DNA of 64,000 bases from Larus michahellis. Its lineage: Eukaryota > Chordata > Aves > Charadriiformes > Laridae. Below are positions 55,976-64,000 of the stretch, piece after piece. The translations under genes and the position numbers were made by a program. The DNA lies in the NCBI RefSeq assembly GCF_964199755.1, contig NC_133911.1, forward strand, positions 3,561,001 to 3,625,000, in the 5' to 3' direction. The notes under the pieces are model-generated. The model was given only the letters and a program-made list of their open reading frames with translations. It ran no database searches and had not been told where the DNA came from. Each line of letters opens with the position of its first letter. Positions within the stretch are counted from its first letter, which is position 1.

Positions 55976-58900
55976 TTCTCCACCAGCTGGAGGCTGGCAC
56001 TTCAGATGGTGCTCTCAGATTTGCAGAGAACAGCCTACCTGAAGGTTGGAGGAAGAGAAGGCAGCAAGCTGACATTTGTAGAAAGACACCAGCCTTAAGT
56101 GTTCAAAGAGTGCAATAAAACTGGTTGTGCCAGATTGAGTTTAGGAGTTTGGAATAACACAAGCTCTTGATGTGCCACTGACTCATCTGAATTCAGAGGT
56201 AATGCAGAAAACTACGGGATGATGCCAAACTAGTAAACAGGACTGAGACACTGGAAAACTCCAAGCTGATATATATGTAGATGGAATGGGAAAAGGCTCT
56301 CTCAGAAGTCAAAATGCTATAGCATCTAGCCTCATGGACTTTAATCTTTGCTTGTGTTCACCACGAATATTCATAGTTTAGTACTTCATACATCTCTTTT
56401 ACCTGAACTGTGTGGGTTCAGATGAGATGTGTGAGATGCCAAGAAATCAAGATGAAGTGGAGGTTTCTAGCTAAATTTTCAGCATGAAGGATGAATATCT
56501 GTGAATCCTACAGTGCTGAACCCTGTTGTTCTGACCCCTGACTTTGTGCTTCAATTCTTTTTCTGCTGCTGAGGCCCGGTTACTACAATGCCAACTTTGT
56601 TCTCCCTTGCCTGGGCCACATCACTCAGAACAGAGGATGTATTAATTTTTACTCCCAAGTAGCACTCACTGGTCCCTGTTTCCTGCCCAGTGATTCCCTC
56701 TACTCCCAACATTTTGGCTTTTTGTGTGAGCTTCGGAATTTCCTCCTTGTATGAGTCCAAGATAACATCGGGTATGCAGCAGGACAGTAAGGTTCATCCT
56801 GCAAGGATGATTTACTAGCTCAAATTGATGTGACGATCCATCATAAGGCTACAGAGAGCAGATAAGCAAGCTGTAGCTGGTAAAAGTCCTGCAAGCTGTA
56901 GCTGGTAAAAGTCCTACAAGCTGCACTCAGAAGAATGTCCTTTTCTAAAGCTTGACGATTGAGATACTAATCCTTTATATGAGAATTAATTCCCCAACCC
57001 CAGCCACATCACAACAGTTCTGTTCCCTCTGGAGAGCTGTAAGAGGAAGTCAGAGCTAGAAAAATGGGACCATGCCCAACCCTTGAGAGCAATAAATAAA
57101 AGCAAGGGATGAGTAGTGTCTAGGACACTTATTCATCCTCCCCCCAGCAAGCTTCCATACAGCACCAGCTGAAGTAGCACAGCCATAAGCTCTCATCCCT
57201 TTCGGAAAGGGTTTTGTTATTAAGGGTATCAGTAAACTACAGGAGAAAAAAAAGTTGTTTTGTGGCACTGGGACACAGCAAAAAATATTTGGCACCTCTG
57301 TGAGGGTGCAAGCGACACCCAAGTCTCCCAGGGCAAAGGAAGGGGCAAGGACCCTCCCTTATTGCCCCCTGGTCAGTCCGCACTTCCAGCACTTCTGCTG
57401 CCAGCGAGGGCAAGACCTTCGCTGAGTTTGGCAGGACGCGACACAGGAAAAGCCTTTCAGACAGAGACAAAGGGAGCATAGAGGTTGGGGAGCTCCAGTT
57501 CTGAGCCAAGGCCCAGGGGAGGGAGAGAAAAAAGAAACAAGGAGCATTTAGTGCTGAAAGAGATCCCTGCTGGGGGAGGGTGGATTGAGCTAAACTATGG
57601 ACTAGGGGAAGTCTCAACAAAACCTGCTGGAACTTGTCCAGCCCTGTTGGTAAACGGATGCCGCTGAGTTCACTTGGGGAGAAGACAGAACTGTTTGATA
57701 CAAGTTTTTTGATAAATCCATTTTGCTTGTAAAAGAAAGCAAATAAATATCATCTGAGGAGTTGCATGGCCACATGTTTCTTTTTTCAGCTCAGAAAAGA
57801 GTATTCCTGTATTCATTCCTTGCTGTGCAGTTTCCATATTGCCACTGCAAAAGCTCGGTCCTTGCGACCCACGAAGGGAAATGCTTTCTGATGAGCAGAC
57901 AAGCAAGCCCTGCTCTAAAGCCGCTTAGCAAGCTGGATCAAAGTGTCTAGGACGGAAAAAGTATTACTCGTGGGAAAGGGCAAATGACACACCTGATGAA
58001 GTCTTGAGGATGGGGAATGTTTGGTCATTAGCATGCCTGTTTCTGGGCATGTGTCTCACTGGGGTCCTGTTTGTGGAACTTGCCAGATGGATCAGCTAAC
58101 TCGAGAGGGTCAAATAAGGCACGTTACCTCTCTCTGTGGGAGACACAGCAGGCCCAGGCCAGCAAAAAGCAAGAGCCAGAAATCTGGTTCAGGAGAAGTC
58201 ATCTTCTGCCTGCACAGTGCAGTTGGACTGACAGGCGTGCTGTGGTGTCACCTAGTTTGCTCAGGATGAGTCTCTGGGTGGTATTTTCTTCTCCAGAACT
58301 CATCGCCCTCTCTTGCATCCTTCTTCTGAGCGACATTGCAGGAACTGAACTGCACAGTGTGATGCTTAGAGAGGCCTGGGGAACACTGAGCAGCGGGAGT
58401 GCAGTTGTCCACGCAGATTTCAGATGCAGAGAGCTGTATCTCTTCCTGGACTTTTCTCAAAGCGTATTAGAAGTGTAGAACTGAGATGTACTGCACGTTG
58501 AATCAGAGACAGTGAATCTTGCAGCTGTGTCATTCTTCTGCAAAACAGATACTCAGAACAGAAAGGAAGGTAGAGATCCATTCAGTTTGATAACCAGAGA
58601 AATTACTGGCTATCAGCAGAAATAGTGCTATGCTCTGATGAGCTAAAGCTGGAAGTTGCGATGTGGTAGTTACCAGATGATCTTTGTCAGTTGCTGTGCC
58701 AATTCATCAGCATTAGCGCACATGGCTGGCCCATGAAATGGTCCGCATGGAGAATCCATCACTTTGAGGTGCTCAGCTCAGAACTTTAGCTGAGAAATTA
58801 CTTTCAGTGAACTGAAGGGGACAAGAACAACGTTGAACAAGAAATAGCTAGTCCTGACTGCTCTGGCAAGCGGAGAACCCCTTTTGCACTTAGGATGGTG

Positions 58901-59547
58901 CCATTTGAAAGTCAACTATCTGATTTACCATCAGTCAGACTGTAGACTCCCTGAGAAGCTGATGTTCCTTACTGGTTTTACCATAGTTTGCACAGACATC
59001 TGCATACTGCTAATATGAAAGCACCAAGAGGGCTGTGTAGAGAAGAGACGCTACCCTAGGGAAGCAGTCTACTTCAGTATTATTTCTTGACCTGATCTAC
59101 ATGTCCTCACCAAGTCAGTTTTCTAATGGGATTTTCCTTTCCACACACACTGAAATAGCAGCATTGGAAGATTAACATTACTATGACGTTATTGGGCCGC
59201 TTCCCTTTTCTCTCAAGGTTTGAGAAGCTGCTCAAGTACTATGGGCAGAAGTAGGAAATAGTTTGCTGCAACTTCTGTCAGAATTTCCCCCCTAGGCTGT
59301 AATGATGAGCGGTGAAAAGTGAACTGCCTTCTGTACAGCATTTCCTCCCCGCTTTATGTACACGGTATGACCTGCAGATCAGTCCGGGTTGGACGGTGAG
59401 AGATCCAGATGCTCAAGTTGCTATTGTCTCCTTGAACATTTGGCTGTGGAGCAGAGAAAGCTGGGGAAAACCTGTTATCATGAGATACATTACATAAGGA
59501 GTGCATTAAAAGAGCTAAGGAAGGATTTAATCTTTAAGCCATTAAAT
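55976..59547. other. ACAP3 intron 1, middle part
   Basis: No recognised gene. A 25-base direct duplication lies at 56866-56915. A minus-strand open frame at 56551-56760 has no recognised family and no ATG. Confidence 0.45.
56866..56915. repeat. 25-bp tandem duplication (2 copies)
   Basis: GCAAGCTGTAGCTGGTAAAA plus GTCCT occurs twice, back to back and identical; a third partial copy (CAAGCTGCA) follows. Confidence 0.95.
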
Positions 59548-59549
59548 CC

Positions 59550-59645
59550 TAGAGTAATTTAGGTTGGAAGAGACCTCTGGAGGTCATCTAATCCAATGCC
59601 CTTCTCAAAGCAGGTCCAGCTAGATGAGGTTGCTTAGTGCCTTGC
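59550..59645 (-). mobile_element. short CR1 LINE 3' end
   Basis: The plus strand reads AATTTAGGTTGGAAGAGACC, TCTGGAGGTCATCTAATCCA, then CTTCTCAAAGCAGGTCCAGC and AGATGAGGTTGCTTAGTGCC. This is the reverse complement of an old, diverged CR1 3' terminus. Confidence 0.8.
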
Positions 59646-61839
59646 TTCTACAGGAGCTCAGGCTAGCTATCAGAAAGTAGTGATGGAGAATTCAGTGTAT
59701 GGGAAAGTACTTGGTAAACTCAAATACTTTAATAAATTTCAGTGGGCTTTTTTATAGTTTGAATATACATGAGAAGCAACACTGGAAAAAGCCTGTACTT
59801 GTGTATGTATATAGCAGAATGCATAAAAGCCGTATCTGTCATTGTATGTCTCCTGAAGAGTGGTTTCAGTTTTTGCTAAGTATCAATGTACTGATTTAAA
59901 GTCAATGGAATACCACGCAACCAAAATATGAAGTCTTATTCATCTTGCTTCAAAACTCTGTCTAAACATACACCTCCAGCCTCTCAGTAGAAGGATGAGA
60001 GCCATAAACTGACATTTAGCACATTTCAGACAAAGACTTGGATATTTCTGTAGCTGTGCAAAACATGCAAAATGTTATAAACACTGTTACCAAAGCTAGA
60101 GCTAACTTAAGTCTAGGCACAGAATCTCTTCGCCCATGAGAAGACATACTGGAAATGGTTTTAGGGCTACATCTAGCCTCCATGAAAAACATGAGAAAAC
60201 AGAACTCCAAATACCAGGAAAACATCTGTATTCATGTACCAGTGAAAACCAGATTTGGGCAATCTGTTTTTCATGTCTTGATGTACTTTCCGTATTTTAA
60301 TTGTTTATCTTCTTGGAGGTTCTCGTAGCACTCAGAAGCTTGCTGAGACCACCTCTGACTGCTCTTAACAGTGGAACAGCAAGCTGAAGTCACTTGCTGG
60401 CTCTACAAGCTTGCTCTTAGCAAACCAGTAATCCAAACCCCATCTTGCAGGAAGACAAGCCAGCAATCTTCTCAATATCTAACTGTACTGTCCACTGGGA
60501 CTTCAGAAAGAGTGAAGAGTTGAGGCTGATAGCTACTTGTATTTCTATAGCAGGAAAGGAGCTGAAGCTGATAGATTTGATGACAAGTTCAAGTGTCTGA
60601 GCAATCATTGGGCTCAAAAAGGGAAAAGAAATTTTTCAGTGGAGCCTTTAAAAAAAAAAAAGAATAAAACAACGAGGAGAGAGATGAGGACGCCACGTCT
60701 CAGAATCATTTCAGTGTCACTTATATCATCAGAGCTTCTGCTCTTCTACCTCAGTTTTTTACTGCGGAAAACTCTCTCGTGCTCCCAGGATCAAAAAGCA
60801 TTGGCACTGTCTTCCGTATCTGCATCATGCTTATAGCCATCTGTAGAGAGATTTTAGTCAAGATTAGAAACACAGCTTATTCCATTATCCTAGAACAAAA
60901 ATAGGAGACTCAAACCACTAAAAACAGCTCTTGTATTGCCATTTCTGCATTAAGCAATTGGTACAGTTTATCCCAAAGACAGACGCATTTTAATGATGAG
61001 TAAAATCCCCTCCACACTCCATAGTTCACAAGAGTGACAGTAAATGAATTACTCTTTACAAAACATAATATGAGCCTCAGATATGGTAATAAAAGCAATT
61101 CGGGGTTTTTTTACAGTGACTTAAACGTGAGTGGCTTTAAAAGTACTTGCGTAATCTGTTTTTACCTAGGTTTCTCCCACTTACTCAAAACATAGTGTAG
61201 ATCTCGGATTGAGCCAGCAGTTCCCACCGGCAGATCAGCAGGGCTGCAGGAAATGGAGTGCTGTATGGATCACTGAAAGGGGAGGCGAGGGGAAGCACAC
61301 ATCTACCTTAGAGTAAGAGCTGATGATGGGAGAACAAAACGACTGCTGGCTGCACAAAAGCAGTTAAAAAGCAAAGGTAGCAGAAAGCATTATTGCTCCA
61401 GTGAGTACAAGTGGATCAGACTGGCGTATGGAATTAGCATAACACTTATTATAAATAGATTTATCTGGGCCAGAGTAAATCTCAGCTGTTTTGACCAGAA
61501 TGACGAGTCACCTCTAAATGAAGCAGATCCTTGCTGTGTTCAACCACAAAGAAGTGCTTCAGCCCAAACTGCAGCCCTCAAGGTTGATGGGAGGAAGGTA
61601 GAGCAGGTCCTATCACAAAGCCAGGGAGACTTAAGGCATTACCTGGCTGCAGAGATGAGGTTGGTCACGCTGAGGATGCAGAGCTGTAACAGACTCTCTG
61701 CAGAGCAAAACTGAACCAACCGCAGTTCCCTGTGTTAGCCAAACAAGTAAGCTTGGTCTCCTTGAGGCCAATGGCAGCAGGTCACACTGTCCTTGCTCGG
61801 TTGCTTTGGGGCACTCCAAACTTTGGGCTTCAAGAGCTG
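59646..61839. other. ACAP3 intron 1, between CR1 copies
   Basis: AT-rich non-coding DNA with an A-run at 60650-60661. Nothing recognisable. Confidence 0.45.
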
Positions 61840-62421
61840 GGCTGCATGAAAAGAACCGTGGCCAGCAGATCGCGAGAGGTGATTCTCTCCCTCTACTCTG
61901 CTCTTGTGGGACCCCACCTGGAGCTCTGTGTCCAGCTCTGGAGCCCTCAGCACAAGAAGGACATGGATCTGTTGGAGCGGGGCCAGAAGAGGCCATGAAG
62001 ATGATCAGACGGCTGGAGCACCTCTGCTATGACAGGCTGAGAGAGGTGGGGGCGTTCAGCCTGGAGAAGAGAAGGCTCCAGGGAGACCTTAGAGCCCCTT
62101 CTAGTCCCTGAAGGGGGCCTACAAGAAAGCTGGGGAGGGGCTGTTTGCAAGGGCAGGTAGCCATAGGACGAGGGGCAATGGTTTAAACTAGAGCAGGGCA
62201 GGTTTAGATGAGACATCAGGAAGAAGTTCTTTACACTGAGGGTGGTGAGACACTGGCCCAGGCTGCCCAGAGAGCTGGGGGAGGCCCCATCCCTGGAGAC
62301 ATTCAAGGCCAGGCTGGATGAGGCTCTGAGCGACCTGATCTAGTTACAGATGTCCCTGCTCCCTGCAGGGGGGTGGGACGAGATATCCTTTCCAACCCAA
62401 CACATTCTGTGATTCTATGAA
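61840..62421 (+). mobile_element. CR1 LINE 3' fragment, ORF2 broken
   Basis: The plus strand encodes [20 protein letters not shown] and [20 protein letters not shown], then stops at 61998-62000 where the intact family continues. A shifted frame resumes with RLEHLCYDRLREVGAFSLEK and RRLQGDL. The 3' tail has GGTGGTGAGACACTGGCCCA, ATCCCTGGAGACATTCAAGG, CCTTTCCAACCCAACACATT and CTGTGATTCTATGA. It is 5'-truncated and frameshifted, so dead. Confidence 0.92.
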
Positions 62422-64000
62422 GAGCCAAACAAGGCTGGCACCTCACAGACCAAGCACTACTCGCTCACTTCCCTCCAAACACAAACTCTTCTCAGCTTCT
62501 TCCCCCACTCCACAGCAAACCTTCCCTGCTGCTGGTGGCCTGTCTCCTAGCAGGGTCCCTACGTACAGCTGAAGCCAGCTGAGAGCTCTGCCCAGGGTGA
62601 CACTTGGGGAGGTTTAACCCTCTCCTGCTAAAAGTTTTTTAATTATTATTATTTAATTACAGAACAGGCTGGAGGGGGGGCTGGAAGGCAACGAAGAATA
62701 TAGATATACATGTATATATGTATTCCCTTGAAACAGGGGAAGACTTTTAGCTGCCCTGACGCTCAATTTCCCTCCACCTTTGGAGCAGGACCTCTCGCAG
62801 CCAAGGTGCAGGTGTGGGTTAGTGCTCACCTTGTAGCTGGTTTTATTGGTTCCCTGCTCCCTTTCCCCAGCCCCTCAGCCGGTCCTAGTGTTTGGCCTTT
62901 TCCAAGTTCTCTCTGGATGTTATGCTTTTCTTCTGATTTATGGTTTCCTGTGGGCTTGGAGGAATGCGAGGCAGGAGTAGCGTTCTGCTTTGTCACTTCG
63001 GAGCAGAAAGGGAAACAGAGATTAGCAGCAACAGGTCTTGGTTTCTGTGGAGGTTTGCAGGCTGATAGCAAAGCTTTGGGAAGGATCAGAACTACCCTGT
63101 GGTGACAGACCAGTGCTGAAAGCACAGCCAGCCACAGACCAGGCAGAAATCATTGCAGCCATTGTTCCCATCTAGCAATAGCAGAGACATGGGTGCTATC
63201 AAATACAAAGAGCAGCCATCTATTTCTTATTGCAGATGATTTTTCTTTTAGACAATCTGAATGTGCAGAAACCTTCCACAAAATAGAGCAAAGGCTGTGG
63301 TTAAGACTTGGCAAGCAAGCAGAGTGAGCCTTCCCTTCGGCTGCAGATCTGAGAATAAACTAGTCACTGCACAAAGGGAGCCTTAGAAATGTGAAGATAA
63401 AGAACACAGAAACCAGAATACTGTGTGTTATTCCTGCATATCCTCCAGCAACATGTGGTGGGTTTGTAGTGCCATTGGATCATCCCTGTGTCCAGGATGG
63501 AGGCAAAGTCCTGTCAGAGCCTTAGCCTGTGAGATGGTTCAGGGTACGAACTGCGACACCAGAGCCCCTTTGGTTCTGGTTTGGGTGGAAGGCTGAATTT
63601 TGTGCCTTTTGGTTTCGTTGGTGTGTCACAGTCACCAGTTCTGAGGAGGTTTTTGTCAGTTGTTTTCCAAGTCAGGCTTGTGTGATCTCAGTGATCGAGA
63701 ATCCAGGGCTGTGGCTTGGCCTTGACTCAGCCTCAAATCAAACCCAGGCACTCCTCCCCACATGAACTCTGTCTCCTTGGCTTGGTTCTTCCAAGGGCAT
63801 CTCATTCAGGGCTCTGCATTCTCATCTTCCCTTTGCAGTGGGAGGATGTCGGCTGTGCGGAGGACGCTGACAAGACTTCCACCATTACCTACCTCTGTCT
63901 GTCAGACCTCTTGGGCTCCCTGCCTTTTGGGCAAACGTGGGGAATACTTGCCAACGGGGGCCTTCATAGACTTCTCAATGAGTTGTCCATGGGTCAGGGT
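62422..64000. other. ACAP3 intron 1, right edge
   Basis: No gene is recognised. An AT-rich patch lies at 62628-62720. A TTTGCAG at 63832-63838 resembles a splice acceptor, but the following frame is not the ACAP3 BAR domain. Confidence 0.45.

Noticed and set aside
55161-56118. Long open frames on both strands (up to 293 codons) with FPSLP / GREGK repeats
   Set aside because: They are direct translations of the CTTCC satellite, which has no stop in any frame. No flanking domain and no splice context.
56551-56760. 69-codon minus-strand frame with a protein-like composition (KEEIPKLTQKAKMLGVEG)
   Set aside because: It begins at TTG, has no recognised family and no clear splice sites. A coiled-coil-like chance frame or very old pseudogene cannot be excluded; a TBLASTN search would decide.
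63832-64000. Possible ACAP3 exon 2 after a TTTGCAG acceptor
   Set aside because: The downstream frames do not give the BAR-domain sequence expected after SPRFR.

Overview
The window is vertebrate nuclear DNA, almost certainly from a bird. The evidence is three protein-coding genes with GT-AG introns, two CpG-island promoters, and many interspersed CR1 LINE 3' ends, the dominant avian retrotransposon. There are no bacterial-type operons, phage genes or CRISPR arrays. Gene order INTS11 (tail-in) / PUSL1 / ACAP3 (head-to-head with PUSL1) matches human 1p36.33, from family knowledge, so this is a conserved syntenic block. The species cannot be named from the sequence.

Layout. 1-3439 (+): the last six coding exons of INTS11, the endonuclease subunit of Integrator, with a polyadenylation signal at 3526. 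6025-7086 (-): an intact single-exon class A GPCR of the P2Y/PAF-receptor type. It lies between INTS11 and PUSL1, where I know of no GPCR in the human block. 13558-40411 (-): PUSL1, a TruA-type tRNA pseudouridine synthase, reconstructed here as seven coding exons (284 aa) over about 27 kb. 40425-40790: the PUSL1 CpG island, with (CCG)7 and (GGCCCC)6 tracts. 44200-44880: the ACAP3 CpG island, containing the first coding exon of ACAP3 (44549-44595, +). From 44596 to the window end I see only ACAP3 intron 1 (at least 19.4 kb).

Repeats. CR1 fragments of at least two subfamilies occur in both orientations at about 8.1-8.66, 13.96-14.07, 18.27-18.51, 24.57-24.98, 41.14-41.48, 43.72-44.12, 59.55-59.65 and 61.84-62.42 kb. 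ACAP3 intron 1 carries an uninterrupted (CTTCC)64 array at 55511-55830, which is (AAGGG)n on the other strand, followed by a decayed tail.

The genes are neighbours rather than a pathway: 3'-end processing of small nuclear RNAs and promoter-proximal termination (INTS11), RNA pseudouridylation (PUSL1), and Arf6-type GTPase control at membranes (ACAP3). I found no convincing new multi-gene system. The items most worth checking are the extra GPCR, the long AAGGG/CCCTT array, the GGGGCC and CGG tracts at the PUSL1 promoter, and the ambiguous end of PUSL1.
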